Positions 11,490-23,043 of a DNA stretch of 64,000 bases are shown here, piece by piece. The stretch covers positions 186,001 to 250,000 of the forward strand of contig NZ_RPOI01000010.1 of assembly GCF_003818115.1 (NCBI RefSeq). Reading direction: 5' to 3'. A model generated the notes under the pieces. That model did no database searches and was not told the DNA's origin. It saw only the letters and a program-made list of their open reading frames with translations. The DNA comes from Citrobacter youngae (GTDB lineage Bacteria > Pseudomonadota > Gammaproteobacteria > Enterobacterales > Enterobacteriaceae). Each line of letters starts with the position of its first letter. Within the stretch, counting starts at the first letter, position 1. A program made the translations under genes and the position numbers.

Positions 11490-11573
11490 CGCCGGACGGC
11501 GCTAACGCTTATCCGGCCTACAAAATCGTGCAATTTGTAGGCCGGATAAGACGCTTTTCGTCGCCATCCGGCA
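11490..11573. repeat. BIME: two inverted REP units between rihA and ybeL
   Basis: Two REP units (gccggacggcgctaacgctt at 11491 and its inverted partner at about 11537-11572) face each other around a short spacer with the palindrome ttgtaggcc. They lie between the convergent genes rihA and ybeL, where they can protect both 3' ends. Confidence 0.9.
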
Positions 11574-11581
11574 ATAAGCGA

Positions 11582-12064
11582 TTACGGCTCAAATGGCCGT
11601 CTTTGGAACTGATCGTGTCCGCATTTCGGACACAGCGGCAGCACATCCGGAGTGTACACCGCTAAATGGAAGTGACACTTCTCGCAGACCAGATTCCCCA
11701 ACCCAACCACCTCGCCGCTGTGATAAACCCCATGATGACTGAGATCCTGGAACACTTCGCGCCATTCGAGCTGCGTTTTATCGGTAATATCGGCCAGTTC
11801 CTGCCAGATACTCTCCTTGATAACCCGCATAAAGACGCTGTCTGTCTCCTCATCGAGACTTTCTTCATAACTGAGTGCAAACTCTTCCAGGTCGCGTCTG
11901 ACGGCCCTTGTGAGTTCCTCCACCTCGGTTCGGGTTAACTCCCCGGTCTGCATAACTCGCTGACGCGCCTGCTCCACCAGCGCATCAATATCGCGTTCGC
12001 CGTTACGCAGACGTTCGCTGAGTGACGTCACCAGTTCACGGTAATATTGAGCAACCTTGTTCAT
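11582..12064 (-). CDS. ybeL: YbeL, DUF1451 zinc-ribbon protein
   Basis: Conserved protein of unknown function. The 160-residue product has a long charged helical N-terminal part (MNKVAQYYRELVTSLSERL onward), probably coiled coil. A C-terminal zinc ribbon follows, with paired cysteines in VCEKCHFH and LCPKCGHDQ. The ATG at 12064 has GGAGGC nearby. It is divergent from leuS across 235 bp. Confidence 0.93.
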   Translation of the reverse strand: MNKVAQYYRELVTSLSERLRNGERDIDALVEQARQRVMQTGELTRTEVEELTRAVRRDLEEFALSYEESLDEETDSVFMRVIKESIWQELADITDKTQLEWREVFQDLSHHGVYHSGEVVGLGNLVCEKCHFHLAVYTPDVLPLCPKCGHDQFQRRPFEP

Positions 12065-12299
12065 CGCTTCGCCTCCTGGGTCGTTAACTGTCTATAATAA
12101 TAGACGTTATTTACGCTACGCTTTGCAAGACTGTCCACAGAGTGTGTAAATTCGTGTCAGAATTATCCTTGCGGGAATTCAACGCTGAATGCGCGAAAGG
12201 CTGTTTTGACGCGGGCGTTTGGGCTATGCTATGCGGATCTGAAACACCACATCTAGAGCTACGTTTGTAGCTGTATTGAAAACAGGACCACTGGCTGCC

Positions 12300-14882
12300 A
12301 TGCAAGAGCAATACCGCCCGGAAGAGATAGAATCCAAAGTACAGCTTCACTGGGATGAGAAGCGCACATTTGAAGTTACCGAAGACGAGAGCAAAGAGAA
12401 GTATTACTGCCTGTCTATGCTTCCCTATCCTTCTGGTCGACTACACATGGGCCACGTACGTAACTACACCATCGGTGACGTGATCGCCCGCTATCAGCGC
12501 ATGCTGGGCAAAAACGTACTGCAGCCCATTGGCTGGGATGCGTTCGGCCTGCCTGCGGAAGGTGCGGCGGTAAAAAACAATACCGCGCCAGCACCGTGGA
12601 CGTACGACAACATCGCGTACATGAAAAACCAGCTCAAAATGCTGGGCTTTGGTTACGACTGGAGCCGTGAGCTGGCGACCTGCACCCCGGAATATTACCG
12701 CTGGGAACAGAAGTTCTTCACCGAACTGTACAAAAAAGGTCTGGTATACAAGAAAACCTCTGCGGTGAACTGGTGCCCTAACGACCAGACCGTACTGGCG
12801 AACGAACAGGTTATTGACGGCTGCTGCTGGCGCTGCGATACCAAAGTTGAGCGTAAAGAGATCCCACAGTGGTTCATCAAAATCACCGCTTACGCTGACG
12901 AACTGCTGCGTGATCTGGATAACCTGGATCACTGGCCTGATACTGTTAAAACCATGCAGCGCAACTGGATTGGCCGCTCTGAAGGTGTAGAAATCACCTT
13001 CAACGTGAACCGTTACGACAACACGCTGACCGTCTACACCACCCGTCCGGATACCTTTATGGGTGCGACCTACCTGGCCGTTGCCGCAGGTCACCCGCTG
13101 GCGAAAAAAGCGGCGGCAAATAACCCGGAACTGGCTGCCTTCATTGACGAATGCCGTAACACCAAGGTTGCTGAAGCCGAAATGGCGACCATGGAGAAAA
13201 AAGGCGTCGATACCGGCTTTAAAGCGGTTCATCCGCTGACTGGCGAAGAAATCCCGGTTTGGGCGGCAAACTTCGTCCTGATGGAATACGGCACCGGTGC
13301 GGTGATGGCCGTTCCGGGTCACGATCAGCGCGACTACGAATTTGCCACCAAGTATGGCCTGTCCATCAAGCCGGTAATTCTGACTTCTGAAGGCGCAGAG
13401 CCGGATTTGTCCGAGCAGGCACTGACCGAAAAAGGCGTGCTGTTTAACTCCGGTGAGTTTGACGGCCTGGCCTTCGAAGACGCGTTCAACGCCATTGCCG
13501 ACAAGCTGGTCGCTCTGGGTGTCGGTGAGCGTAAAGTTAACTACCGTCTGCGCGACTGGGGTGTTTCCCGTCAGCGTTACTGGGGGGCGCCAATTCCGAT
13601 GGTGACGCTGGAAGACGGTACCGTACTGCCGACACCAGAAGATCAACTGCCGGTAATTCTGCCAGAAGATGTCGTCATGGACGGTATCACCAGCCCGATC
13701 AAAGCCGATCCGGAGTGGGCGAAAACCACCGTTAACGGTATGCCTGCCCTGCGTGAAACCGACACCTTCGATACCTTTATGGAGTCCTCCTGGTACTACG
13801 CGCGCTACACCTGCCCGCAGTACAACGAAGGCATGCTGGACCCAGAAGCGGCAAACTACTGGCTGCCGGTTGATATCTACATTGGCGGTATTGAACACGC
13901 CATCATGCACCTGCTCTACTTCCGCTTCTTCCACAAACTGATGCGCGACGCGGGCATGGTCAACTCTGACGAACCGGCTAAACAGCTGCTGTGTCAGGGA
14001 ATGGTGCTGGCCGATGCGTTCTACTACGTTGGCACAAACGGCGAACGCAACTGGGTTTCTCCGGTTGACGCCATCGTTGAGCGCGACGAAAAAGGTCGTA
14101 TCGTTAAGGCGAAGGATGCTGAAGGCCATGAACTGGTGTATACCGGCATGAGCAAAATGTCCAAGTCCAAAAACAACGGTATCGACCCGCAGGTCATGGT
14201 TGAACGTTACGGCGCGGACACCGTGCGTCTGTTCATGATGTTCGCCTCTCCGGCTGATATGACCCTGGAATGGCAGGAATCCGGCGTAGAAGGGGCAAAC
14301 CGCTTCCTGAAGCGTGTCTGGAAACTGGTTTATGAGCACACTTCACAGGGTGATGCTCCGGCGCTGAACGTTGCTGCACTGACGGAAGATCAAAAAGCGC
14401 TGCGTCGCGACGTGCACAAAACCATTGCTAAAGTGACTGATGATATCGGTCGCCGTCAGACCTTTAACACCGCAATTGCGGCGATTATGGAACTGATGAA
14501 CAAGCTGGCGAAAGCACCGCAGGAAGACGAGCAGGACCGTGCCCTGATGCAGGAAGCGCTGCTGGCCGTTGTACGCATGCTCAACCCGTTCACCCCACAC
14601 GTTTGCTTCACCCTGTGGCAGGCGCTGAAAGGCGAAGGCGATATCGACAATGCGCCGTGGCCGGTAGCTGATGACGCCGCAATGGTTGAAGACTCAACGC
14701 TGGTTGTGGTTCAGGTAAACGGCAAAGTACGTGGCAAAATCACCGTTCCGGTAAACGCCACTGAAGAGCAGGTTCGTGAACGTGCTGGCCAGGAGCCTCT
14801 GGTGGCAAAATATCTTGATGGCGTTACCGTACGTAAAGTGATTTATGTACCGGGTAAACTCCTCAATCTGGTCGTTGGCTAA
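12300..14882 (+). CDS. leuS: LeuS, leucyl-tRNA synthetase
   Basis: Class I aminoacyl-tRNA synthetase that charges tRNA-Leu. The 860-residue product has the HIGH motif as HMGH ([16 protein letters not shown]), the CP1 editing domain ([16 protein letters not shown]) and the KMSKS motif ([14 protein letters not shown]). The ATG at 12300 gives the family start [11 protein letters not shown]; an in-frame ATG at 12276 adds eight residues without a better ribosome site. A TTGACG -35-like element near 12207 and TATGC-type -10 fit a vegetative promoter. It leads an operon with lptE, holA and nadD. The strong codon bias explains the long open frame on its opposite strand. Confidence 0.98.
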   Translation: MQEQYRPEEIESKVQLHWDEKRTFEVTEDESKEKYYCLSMLPYPSGRLHMGHVRNYTIGDVIARYQRMLGKNVLQPIGWDAFGLPAEGAAVKNNTAPAPWTYDNIAYMKNQLKMLGFGYDWSRELATCTPEYYRWEQKFFTELYKKGLVYKKTSAVNWCPNDQTVLANEQVIDGCCWRCDTKVERKEIPQWFIKITAYADELLRDLDNLDHWPDTVKTMQRNWIGRSEGVEITFNVNRYDNTLTVYTTRPDTFMGATYLAVAAGHPLAKKAAANNPELAAFIDECRNTKVAEAEMATMEKKGVDTGFKAVHPLTGEEIPVWAANFVLMEYGTGAVMAVPGHDQRDYEFATKYGLSIKPVILTSEGAEPDLSEQALTEKGVLFNSGEFDGLAFEDAFNAIADKLVALGVGERKVNYRLRDWGVSRQRYWGAPIPMVTLEDGTVLPTPEDQLPVILPEDVVMDGITSPIKADPEWAKTTVNGMPALRETDTFDTFMESSWYYARYTCPQYNEGMLDPEAANYWLPVDIYIGGIEHAIMHLLYFRFFHKLMRDAGMVNSDEPAKQLLCQGMVLADAFYYVGTNGERNWVSPVDAIVERDEKGRIVKAKDAEGHELVYTGMSKMSKSKNNGIDPQVMVERYGADTVRLFMMFASPADMTLEWQESGVEGANRFLKRVWKLVYEHTSQGDAPALNVAALTEDQKALRRDVHKTIAKVTDDIGRRQTFNTAIAAIMELMNKLAKAPQEDEQDRALMQEALLAVVRMLNPFTPHVCFTLWQALKGEGDIDNAPWPVADDAAMVEDSTLVVVQVNGKVRGKITVPVNATEEQVRERAGQEPLVAKYLDGVTVRKVIYVPGKLLNLVVG

Positions 14883-14896
14883 GCGCGGGAGGAAGC

Positions 14897-15490
14897 GTGC
14901 GATTTCTGACAACATTGTTGTTATCTCTGGCGGTGCTGGTCACCGCCGGGTGTGGCTGGCATCTGCGTAGTACTACGCAGGTTCCCCCCACGATGAAAAC
15001 CATGATTCTGGTCACGGGTGATCCGAACGGCCCGTTAAGCCGGGCGGTGCGTAATCAGTTGCGTTTGAATGGCGTTACACTGCTGGAAGACAGCTCAACG
15101 CGCAAAGACGTTCCGTCCTTACGCCTTGGCGCGGTCAGCATTTCGCAGGATACCGCGTCCGTGTTCCAGAACGGTCAAACCGCTGAATACCAGATGGTGA
15201 TGTCCGTGAGTGCTTCAGTCCTGATCCCGGGCCATGATATTTACCCGATCAGCGCTAAAGTCTATCGTTCATTCTTCGACAACCCGCAAGCGGCACTGGC
15301 GAAGGATAACGAGCAGGAGATGATCGTTAAAGAGATGTACGACAAGGCGGCCGAGCAGTTGATTCGTAAACTGCCAAGCGTACATATTGCTGATGTTCAG
15401 TCATCCGGCGATGACGTCGAGCCTGCAGTGAAAACTGCAGCGCCAGCGTCCTCCTCTCCGGCGCGTGTTTCCACCACGCTGGGTAACTGA
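14897..15490 (+). CDS. lptE: LptE, LPS-assembly lipoprotein
   Basis: Outer-membrane lipoprotein that plugs the LptD barrel and helps insert LPS. The GTG at 14897, preceded by GGAGGAA, begins a 197-residue precursor with lipobox VTAGC (lipid-modified C19). The region [19 protein letters not shown] is typical of LptE/RlpB. The C-terminal tail is low-complexity Ala/Ser/Thr and ends in ARVSTTLGN. Its stop overlaps the holA start by one base. Confidence 0.95.
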   Translation: MRFLTTLLLSLAVLVTAGCGWHLRSTTQVPPTMKTMILVTGDPNGPLSRAVRNQLRLNGVTLLEDSSTRKDVPSLRLGAVSISQDTASVFQNGQTAEYQMVMSVSASVLIPGHDIYPISAKVYRSFFDNPQAALAKDNEQEMIVKEMYDKAAEQLIRKLPSVHIADVQSSGDDVEPAVKTAAPASSSPARVSTTLGN

Positions 15491-16521
15491 TGCTCAAGTT
15501 GTACCCTGAACAACTCCGCGCACAGCTCAATGAAGGGCTGCGCGCGGCGTATTTACTCTTAGGTAACGATCCCCTCTTATTGCAGGAAAGCCAGGATGCC
15601 ATCCGCCAGACTGCCGCAACGCAAGGGTTCGAAGAACACCACGCTTTCACCCTGGACAACAGCACCGACTGGGGGGAAATTTTTTCACTCTGCCAGGCGA
15701 TGAGCCTGTTTGCCAGCCGTCAAACGTTACTCCTGCAGCTGCCAGAAAATGGCCCCAATGCCGCCATTAACGAACAACTTGCCTCGCTCGTCACACTGCT
15801 ACATGACGATCTGCTGCTTATTGTTCGTGGTAACAAGCTGACCAAAGCCCAGGAAAACGCCGCATGGTATACCGGACTGGCGAATAACGCGGTACTGGTC
15901 AGTTGCCAGACACCTGAACAGGCACAGCTTCCGCGTTGGGCAGCCGCAAGGGCGAAACATCATAATCTGCAGTTGGATGACGCCGCCAACCAACTCTTAT
16001 GCTATTGCTACGAAGGCAATCTGCTAGCGTTAGCGCAGGCGCTGGAGCGGTTGTCGCTACTTTGGCCTGACGGTAAATTAACATTGCCTCGTGTGGAGCA
16101 AGCCGTTAACGATGCCGCGCACTTTACCCCGTTTCACTGGGTGGACGCGCTGCTGATGGGCAAAAGCAAACGCGCGCTGCATATTCTGCAACAGCTCCGT
16201 CTTGAAGGCAGTGAACCCGTTATTTTGTTACGTACTCTGCAGCGGGAATTATTACTGCTGGTGAACCTGAAACGGCAGTCGACCCATACCCCATTACGGG
16301 CATTGTTCGACAAACATCGGGTATGGCAAAATCGCCGTGGCATGATGGGAGAAGCGTTAAACCGACTGACTCCCACACAGTTACGTCAGGCGGTCACGCT
16401 GTTAACACGTACGGAAATTACGCTTAAACAAGACTATGGTCAGTCAGTGTGGGCAGAGCTTGAGGGACTTTCCCTGTTGCTTTGCCATAAATCACTGGCA
16501 GATGTTTTTATTGATGGTTGA
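15490..16521 (+). CDS. holA: HolA, DNA polymerase III delta subunit
   Basis: Clamp-loader subunit that opens the beta sliding clamp. At 343 residues it equals the E. coli protein. The N-terminus [13 protein letters not shown] and the stretch [16 protein letters not shown] match the family, including the beta-binding LF-type segment in the first domain ([13 protein letters not shown]). It is coupled to lptE upstream and lies 1 bp before nadD. Confidence 0.96.
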   Translation: MLKLYPEQLRAQLNEGLRAAYLLLGNDPLLLQESQDAIRQTAATQGFEEHHAFTLDNSTDWGEIFSLCQAMSLFASRQTLLLQLPENGPNAAINEQLASLVTLLHDDLLLIVRGNKLTKAQENAAWYTGLANNAVLVSCQTPEQAQLPRWAAARAKHHNLQLDDAANQLLCYCYEGNLLALAQALERLSLLWPDGKLTLPRVEQAVNDAAHFTPFHWVDALLMGKSKRALHILQQLRLEGSEPVILLRTLQRELLLLVNLKRQSTHTPLRALFDKHRVWQNRRGMMGEALNRLTPTQLRQAVTLLTRTEITLKQDYGQSVWAELEGLSLLLCHKSLADVFIDG

Positions 16522-16522
16522 T

Positions 16523-17164
16523 ATGAAATCATTGCAGGCTCTGTTCGGCGGCACCTTTGATCCGGTGCATTATGGTCATCTGAAACCCGTTGAAATTCTG
16601 GCTAATCTGATTGGCCTCTCTCGGGTCATTGTCATGCCCAATAACGTGCCACCACATCGTGCGCAACCGGAAGCCTCCAGCGCCCAGCGTAAACATATGC
16701 TTGAGCTGGCCATTGCCGACAAACCTTTGTTTTCACTGGATGAACGCGAGCTAAAACGCGATACCGCCTCGTACACCGCGCAAACGCTGCAAGAGTGGCG
16801 TGTGGAACAAGGCCCGGATGCACCGCTGGCATTCATTATTGGTCAGGATTCACTGCTGACCTTTCCTTCCTGGCATGACTACGACACGATTCTGGACAAC
16901 ACCCATCTTATCGTGTGTCGACGTCCGGGTTACCCGCTCGAAATGGCACAGGAACAGCACCAGCAGTGGCTGGAAAATCATCTGACCCATACGGCAGATG
17001 ATCTGCATAATCTGCCGGCAGGTAAGATTTACCTTGCCGAAACGCCGTGGTTCAATATCTCCGCCACGCTTATCCGCGAACGCCTGGAAAAAGGCGAGCC
17101 GTGCGACGACTTACTGCCACGCGCCGTGCTCGACTATATCAACCAGCAGGGTTTGTACCGCTAA
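16523..17164 (+). CDS. nadD: NadD, nicotinate-mononucleotide adenylyltransferase
   Basis: Makes deamido-NAD from nicotinate mononucleotide and ATP in NAD synthesis. The 213-residue product has the nucleotidyltransferase motif [12 protein letters not shown] and the C-terminal [10 protein letters not shown]. The ATG at 16523 directly follows the holA stop; an open frame upstream overlaps holA and is ignored. Its last 26 bases overlap the 3' end of cobD on the other strand. Confidence 0.96.
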   Translation: MKSLQALFGGTFDPVHYGHLKPVEILANLIGLSRVIVMPNNVPPHRAQPEASSAQRKHMLELAIADKPLFSLDERELKRDTASYTAQTLQEWRVEQGPDAPLAFIIGQDSLLTFPSWHDYDTILDNTHLIVCRRPGYPLEMAQEQHQQWLENHLTHTADDLHNLPAGKIYLAETPWFNISATLIRERLEKGEPCDDLLPRAVLDYINQQGLYR

Positions 17165-18233
17165 GCGTGTTGTTTAATGCCGCCAACAGGCGGTCATTTT
17201 CGTCCTTACTGCGAACAGCAACCCGGTAATAACGCGCGTCCAGGCCAGGGTAATTGGCACAACTGCGGATCAAAACATGTTGTTCCAGCAGTGATTTTTG
17301 CAAACCGATATCCGGTCGATCGCAGCGTAACAGCCGATAGTTAGCCCGACCGGGATAGACTGTCAGGCCGGGCAGTGTTTGCAATTGTTGATCAAATCGC
17401 TGTCCTTCCTGTGCCAGCCATTGCCACGTCGCCTGCTGGTAGGCGCTATCGCTAAGAATCAGCTCTCCCGCCAGCGCGGCAAATGCGTTAATTGACCACG
17501 GCATTTGTCGGCTGCGCATCCGTGCCACGGCCTGTTCATCGCTATTGACCAGATAACCCAGTCGCAACCCCGGTATCGCATAGAACTTGGTCAGCGAGCG
17601 AAGAACCCAAATGTGCGGATTCTCTTGTAGCCGCGGAATAAAACCCTCCTCCCCGGCAATAAAATCGATAAAGGCTTCATCCAGAATCAAGGTAATCCCC
17701 AATTCAGCGCAGCGCGTTGCTATCGCAGCAAGCAGATGACCATCGGGCAATAGCCCTGTAGGGTTGTTGGGCGTACAGAGAAAAAGGCAGTCCAGCTCTG
17801 GCGTTAACACATCAAGGATCGTGGCGGTGAGCTGCCAGCCATCCTCCTCGCGCAGCGCAAATTCATGGATCGCACATTCTCCCCATTCCAGCGCCCGGCG
17901 GTATTCAGCAAATCCAGGGGCAACAATCATCGCATGACGCGGCTTGAGCCCATTAACCAGGGTGAAGATAGATTCTGTTTCGCCATTCCCCGCGAGGATC
18001 CACGAAACAGGTATCTGGTGATGCTGCGCCAGCGCCGCATGCAACTGGGTGTAGTCAACGTCCGGGTAGCATTCAGCCCTGTCCAGATTGTCGATAAGCG
18101 CGCATTTTAAGGTTGCGGGCATACCCAGCGGGTTAATATTCGCGCTAAAATCCAGCAATTGCTCAGGCGGGATGCCCAACAATGCGGCGGCTTCTCGGGT
18201 ATTACCGCCGTGCGCGCTCTTCAATAAAGACAT
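17139..18233 (-). CDS. cobD: CobD, L-threonine-O-3-phosphate decarboxylase
   Basis: PLP enzyme that makes (R)-1-amino-2-propanol O-2-phosphate, the linker of the cobalamin nucleotide loop. The 364-residue product resembles Salmonella CobD throughout, beginning at [11 protein letters not shown]. It contains [13 protein letters not shown], the aspartate-containing [11 protein letters not shown] and the PLP lysine in [15 protein letters not shown]. An in-frame ATG at 18284 would add 17 residues not found in Salmonella. E. coli K-12 lacks this gene. It is divergent from cobC, the same pairing as in Salmonella, and suggests this strain makes B12, with the main cob operon elsewhere. Confidence 0.93.
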   Translation of the reverse strand: MSLLKSAHGGNTREAAALLGIPPEQLLDFSANINPLGMPATLKCALIDNLDRAECYPDVDYTQLHAALAQHHQIPVSWILAGNGETESIFTLVNGLKPRHAMIVAPGFAEYRRALEWGECAIHEFALREEDGWQLTATILDVLTPELDCLFLCTPNNPTGLLPDGHLLAAIATRCAELGITLILDEAFIDFIAGEEGFIPRLQENPHIWVLRSLTKFYAIPGLRLGYLVNSDEQAVARMRSRQMPWSINAFAALAGELILSDSAYQQATWQWLAQEGQRFDQQLQTLPGLTVYPGRANYRLLRCDRPDIGLQKSLLEQHVLIRSCANYPGLDARYYRVAVRSKDENDRLLAALNNTLSGTNPAG

Positions 18234-18330
18234 CGTGCCGCTCCAGTTAAAAAGGGGTATTTTATTGAAAAAATCTCTGCGCAATCAGGGCAAGCATCAT
18301 ATTTTGTGCGAATAGCCCCAAGAGGAAAAA

Positions 18331-18942
18331 ATGAGACTCTGGTTAGTACGTCACGGAGAAACCGAAGCCAATGTCGCTGGGTTATACAGCGGTCATGCCC
18401 CCACACCGCTAACGGAACGGGGGATTGTTCAGGCGCAATCACTGAGTGGGCTGCTACGCAATGTCCCTTTCGACAACGTTCTGTGCAGCGAACTCGAACG
18501 CGCCCGCCATACAACCCAACTGATTCTGGCGGAACGCGATGTTCCTGTGCGTGTCATGCCTGAACTTAATGAGATGTTCTTTGGCGACTGGGAAATGCGC
18601 GATCATCGCGATCTTGCACGCGAAGACGCTGAAAATTATGCCGTATGGTGTAACGACTGGCAGAACGCAACCCCAACTAATGGCGAAGGATTTCAGGCAT
18701 TTTCACAGCGTGTTGAACGTTTCATTCCTCAGCTTGCTGAATACAAAGACAGTAAAAATCTGTTGGTGGTAAGTCATCAGGGCGTACTGAGCGTACTGGT
18801 GGCCCGGCTGCTGTCCATGCCCACGGCCGCCATGTGGCACTTTCGCATCGAACAGGGATGCTGGAGTGCCATTGATTTTTGTGACGACTTTGCAGTTCTG
18901 AAAGTTCTCAATAGTCGCGCCGTGTGGCACGAGGGTGAGTGA
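18331..18942 (+). CDS. cobC: CobC, alpha-ribazole-5'-phosphate phosphatase
   Basis: Histidine-phosphatase-family enzyme that removes the 5'-phosphate in assembly of the cobalamin nucleotide loop. The 203-residue product has the RHG motif LVRHGETEAN with catalytic H8, the conserved CSELERARHTT and LLVVSHQGVLSVL. It is divergent from cobD with 97 bp between starts. The TTTTT tract just after its stop lacks a clear hairpin. Confidence 0.93.
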   Translation: MRLWLVRHGETEANVAGLYSGHAPTPLTERGIVQAQSLSGLLRNVPFDNVLCSELERARHTTQLILAERDVPVRVMPELNEMFFGDWEMRDHRDLAREDAENYAVWCNDWQNATPTNGEGFQAFSQRVERFIPQLAEYKDSKNLLVVSHQGVLSVLVARLLSMPTAAMWHFRIEQGCWSAIDFCDDFAVLKVLNSRAVWHEGE

Positions 18943-19173
18943 ATGCACTGTTTTTTCTGCCGAAGGGCCTCTCTCCCATTGACACCCTATGACAGGCTGC
19001 TATTCTCCGCAACCTGACTTTTCCCGCCTTTCAGAGCTTTGCAGAAATTGTTTTACAAAAATGGCGATGCATTCTGTTGCGTGGGGTGGGATGATAGCGC
19101 ACCTCAAAAGCGCTTTCGGAGACATTTGTCCCGATATCGCCTCTGGTTCAGGTATACTAACAGACGTTTTTAA

Positions 19174-19515
<342 letters not shown>

Positions 19516-19518
19516 TGC

Positions 19519-19986
19519 GTGAAGCTGCAACTTGTCGCTGTGGGTACGAAAATGCCTGACTGGGTGCAAACCGGTTTTACGGAGTACCTGCGCCGGTTTC
19601 CGAAAGACATGCCCTTTGAGCTGATCGAAATCCCGGCAGGAAAACGCGGCAAGAACGCGGACATTAAGCGCATTCTCGACAAAGAGGGTGAACAGATGCT
19701 GGCCGCCGCAGGCAAAAACCGCATCGTCACCCTTGATATCCCAGGAAAACCCTGGGACACGCCACAACTGGCGACCGAGCTGGAACGCTGGAAACTGGAT
19801 GGTCGTGACGTCAGTCTGTTGATTGGCGGACCGGAAGGACTGTCCCCCGCCTGTAAAGCGGCAGCGGAGCAAAGCTGGTCACTCTCTGCATTAACCCTTC
19901 CCCACCCTCTTGTCCGGGTGCTGGTCGCAGAGAGTCTGTACAGGGCGTGGAGCATTACCACCAACCATCCTTATCACCGTGAGTGA
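19519..19986 (+). CDS. rlmH: RlmH, 23S rRNA pseudouridine-1915 N3-methyltransferase
   Basis: SPOUT-family methyltransferase that modifies pseudouridine 1915 of helix 69 in assembled 70S ribosomes. The GTG at 19519 starts a 155-residue protein. The SAM-binding trefoil knot is visible as [15 protein letters not shown] and [18 protein letters not shown]. It is 3 bp downstream of rsfS and 30 bp upstream of mrdA. Confidence 0.95.
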   Translation: MKLQLVAVGTKMPDWVQTGFTEYLRRFPKDMPFELIEIPAGKRGKNADIKRILDKEGEQMLAAAGKNRIVTLDIPGKPWDTPQLATELERWKLDGRDVSLLIGGPEGLSPACKAAAEQSWSLSALTLPHPLVRVLVAESLYRAWSITTNHPYHRE

Positions 19987-20016
19987 TCATTGATTCTTGA
20001 GTAGATTAAGCAGCGG

Positions 20017-21918
20017 ATGAAACTACAGAATTCTTTTCGCGACTATACGGCTGAGTCCGCGCTGTTTGTGCGCCGGGCGCTGGTCGCTTTTTTGGGGATT
20101 TTGCTGCTCACTGGCGTGCTAATCGCCAATCTTTATAATCTGCAAATCGTTCGCTTTACTGATTATCAGACCCGTTCGAACGAGAACCGCATCAAACTGG
20201 TGCCTATCGCCCCCAGCCGCGGCATCATTTATGACCGCAACGGAATTCCCCTCGCCCTTAACCGCACCATTTATCAGATAGAAATGATGCCGGAAAAGGT
20301 CGACAACATTCAGGATACGCTCGACGCGCTGCGTAACGTCGTCGATCTGACGGACGATGACATTGCCGCCTTCAAAAAAGAGCGCGCCCGTTCACACCGC
20401 TTCACCTCTATTCCGGTAAAAACCAACCTGACTGAAGTTCAGGTCGCACGCTTTGCCGTGAATCAGTATCGTTTTCCTGGCGTCGAAGTTAAAGGCTATA
20501 AACGCCGCTATTACCCCTACGGCTCTGCACTGACCCACGTGATCGGCTACGTATCGAAGATCAACGATAAAGACGTTGAACGCCTGGATAAAGACGGCAA
20601 GCTGGCCAACTACGCGGCGACGCACGACATCGGTAAGTTGGGTATTGAACGTTATTACGAAGACGTACTTCATGGTCAAACCGGTTATGAAGAGGTTGAA
20701 GTCAATAACCGCGGCCGCGTTATTCGCCAGCTTAAAGAAGTGGCGCCGCAGGCCGGGCACGATATCTATCTGACGCTTGATTTGAAACTCCAGCAATACA
20801 TTGAAACGCTGCTGGCGGGTAGCCGTGCCGCCGTCGTGGTCACAGACCCGCGTACTGGTGGTGTCCTGGCACTGGTCTCTATGCCAAGCTATGACCCGAA
20901 CCTGTTCGTGGACGGCATCTCCAGCAAAGATTATTCCGGGTTACTCAATGACCCCAATACGCCACTGGTTAACCGCGCCACGCAAGGCGTTTACCCTCCG
21001 GCGTCCACGGTTAAACCTTATGTTGCGGTCTCTGCGTTAAGCGCAGGCGTTATTACCCGCAATACCGGGCTATTTGATCCGGGCTGGTGGCAATTACCCG
21101 GTTCAGAGAAACGTTACCGTGACTGGAAAAAATGGGGTCACGGTCATCTGAACATCACCCGTTCTCTGGAAGAGTCCGCTGATACGTTTTTCTATCAAAT
21201 CGCCTATGATATGGGGATTGACCGTCTTTCTGAGTGGATGAGCAAGTTTGGTTACGGCCATTATACGGGCATCGATCTCGCTGAAGAGCGCGCGGGTAAC
21301 ATGCCAACCCGCGAGTGGAAGCAAAAACGGTTTAAAAAGCCCTGGTACCAGGGTGATACAATCCCTGTCGGTATCGGTCAGGGCTACTGGACAGCAACGC
21401 CTATCCAGATGAGCAAAGCGCTGATGATCCTCATCAACGACGGCATGGTGAAAGTCCCTCATCTGCTGATGAGCACAGCGGAAAACGGCAAGCAAGTGCC
21501 GTGGGTACAGCCACATGAGCCTCCTGTCGGTGACATTCATTCTGGCTACTGGGAAATCGCCAAAGACGGTATGTACGGTGTAGCGAATCGCCCTAATGGG
21601 ACTGCGCACAAGTATTTTGCTGGCGCACCCTACAAAATTGCGGCGAAATCCGGTACCGCGCAGGTATTTGGCCTGAAAGCCAATGAAACCTATAACGCAC
21701 ATAAGATCGCCGAACGTTTACGTGACCACAAACTGATGACTGCATTCGCGCCCTATGACAAACCCGAGGTCGCTGTCGCGATGATCCTCGAAAACGGTGG
21801 GGCCGGTCCGGCTGTAGGTACACTCATGCGCCAGATCCTTGACCACATTATGTTGGGTGACAACAACACCAATCTGCCTGCTGAAAACCCGGCGGTTGCA
21901 GCAGGTGAGGACCAATAA
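20017..21918 (+). CDS. mrdA: MrdA (PBP2), peptidoglycan transpeptidase of the elongasome
   Basis: Class B penicillin-binding protein that cross-links side-wall peptidoglycan with RodA and MreB; target of mecillinam. The 633-residue product has one N-terminal membrane anchor ([20 protein letters not shown]) and a pedestal domain. The transpeptidase domain has SxxK as STVK near residue 330 ([10 protein letters not shown]), SADT and KSGTAQV. It is followed 2 bp later by mrdB, the usual mrdAB pair. Confidence 0.97.
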   Translation: MKLQNSFRDYTAESALFVRRALVAFLGILLLTGVLIANLYNLQIVRFTDYQTRSNENRIKLVPIAPSRGIIYDRNGIPLALNRTIYQIEMMPEKVDNIQDTLDALRNVVDLTDDDIAAFKKERARSHRFTSIPVKTNLTEVQVARFAVNQYRFPGVEVKGYKRRYYPYGSALTHVIGYVSKINDKDVERLDKDGKLANYAATHDIGKLGIERYYEDVLHGQTGYEEVEVNNRGRVIRQLKEVAPQAGHDIYLTLDLKLQQYIETLLAGSRAAVVVTDPRTGGVLALVSMPSYDPNLFVDGISSKDYSGLLNDPNTPLVNRATQGVYPPASTVKPYVAVSALSAGVITRNTGLFDPGWWQLPGSEKRYRDWKKWGHGHLNITRSLEESADTFFYQIAYDMGIDRLSEWMSKFGYGHYTGIDLAEERAGNMPTREWKQKRFKKPWYQGDTIPVGIGQGYWTATPIQMSKALMILINDGMVKVPHLLMSTAENGKQVPWVQPHEPPVGDIHSGYWEIAKDGMYGVANRPNGTAHKYFAGAPYKIAAKSGTAQVFGLKANETYNAHKIAERLRDHKLMTAFAPYDKPEVAVAMILENGGAGPAVGTLMRQILDHIMLGDNNTNLPAENPAVAAGEDQ

Positions 21919-21920
21919 TC

Positions 21921-23033
21921 GTGACGGATAATCCGAACAAAAAAACATTCTGGGACAAAATTCATATCGATCCCACAATGTTGCTTATCTTGCTGGCTCT
22001 GCTGGTCTACAGCTCGCTGGTCATCTGGAGCGCCAGCGGCCAGGATATTGGCATGATGGAACGTAAGGTCGGCCAGATCGCTATGGGGCTGGTCATCATG
22101 GTGGTGATGGCGCAAATTCCTCCCAGAGTCTATGAAGGTTGGGCGCCGTACCTCTATATCTTCTGTATCATCCTGTTGGTTGCTGTCGATGCCTTCGGCG
22201 CCATTTCCAAAGGCGCACAACGTTGGCTGGATTTGGGAATCGTGCGTTTTCAGCCCTCGGAAATCGCCAAGATAGCCGTCCCACTGATGGTGGCGCGCTT
22301 TATCAACCGCGATGTCTGCCCACCTTCGCTGAAGAATACGGCTATAGCGCTGGTGCTCATTTTTATGCCCACGCTGCTGGTTGCCGCGCAGCCTGACCTC
22401 GGCACCTCAATCCTGGTTGCGCTTTCCGGCCTGTTTGTCTTGTTCCTCTCCGGCTTGAGCTGGCGTTTAATCGGCGTTGCTGTGGTTCTGGTGGCCGCAT
22501 TTATTCCAATACTGTGGTTCTTCCTGATGCATGATTACCAGCGACAACGCGTGATGATGCTTCTCGACCCGGAAACCGATCCGCTGGGCGCGGGCTATCA
22601 CATTATTCAGTCTAAAATTGCTATTGGTTCAGGTGGGCTACGCGGCAAAGGCTGGTTGCATGGTACGCAGTCGCAGTTGGAGTTTTTGCCCGAACGTCAT
22701 ACTGACTTTATCTTTGCAGTACTGGCGGAAGAGCTGGGTCTGGTAGGGATTTTAATCCTGCTTGCCCTGTACATTTTGCTGATTATGCGCGGATTGTGGA
22801 TCGCCGCCCACGCACAAACGACCTTTGGTCGCGTCATGGCCGGTGGTTTAATGTTGATATTATTCGTTTATGTCTTCGTAAATATTGGTATGGTGAGCGG
22901 TATTCTGCCTGTAGTTGGGGTTCCACTCCCACTGGTCAGTTACGGAGGCTCTGCACTGATCGTGCTGATGGCCGGGTTCGGGATTGTCATGTCGATCCAC
23001 ACCCATAGAAAAATGTTGTCAAAAAGCGTGTAA
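21921..23033 (+). CDS. mrdB: MrdB (RodA), SEDS peptidoglycan glycosyltransferase
   Basis: Inner-membrane SEDS-family polymerase that extends glycan strands together with PBP2. The GTG at 21921 begins a 370-residue polytopic protein. SEDS signatures are visible: [37 protein letters not shown] and [18 protein letters not shown]. It is 10 bp upstream of rlpA. Confidence 0.97.
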   Translation: MTDNPNKKTFWDKIHIDPTMLLILLALLVYSSLVIWSASGQDIGMMERKVGQIAMGLVIMVVMAQIPPRVYEGWAPYLYIFCIILLVAVDAFGAISKGAQRWLDLGIVRFQPSEIAKIAVPLMVARFINRDVCPPSLKNTAIALVLIFMPTLLVAAQPDLGTSILVALSGLFVLFLSGLSWRLIGVAVVLVAAFIPILWFFLMHDYQRQRVMMLLDPETDPLGAGYHIIQSKIAIGSGGLRGKGWLHGTQSQLEFLPERHTDFIFAVLAEELGLVGILILLALYILLIMRGLWIAAHAQTTFGRVMAGGLMLILFVYVFVNIGMVSGILPVVGVPLPLVSYGGSALIVLMAGFGIVMSIHTHRKMLSKSV

Positions 23034-23043
23034 GGGGTACGCA

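Noticed and set aside
12441-14339. 632-codon open frame antisense to leuS
   Set aside because: It lies wholly inside leuS on the other strand and follows from strong codon bias there. The product resembles no protein family I know.
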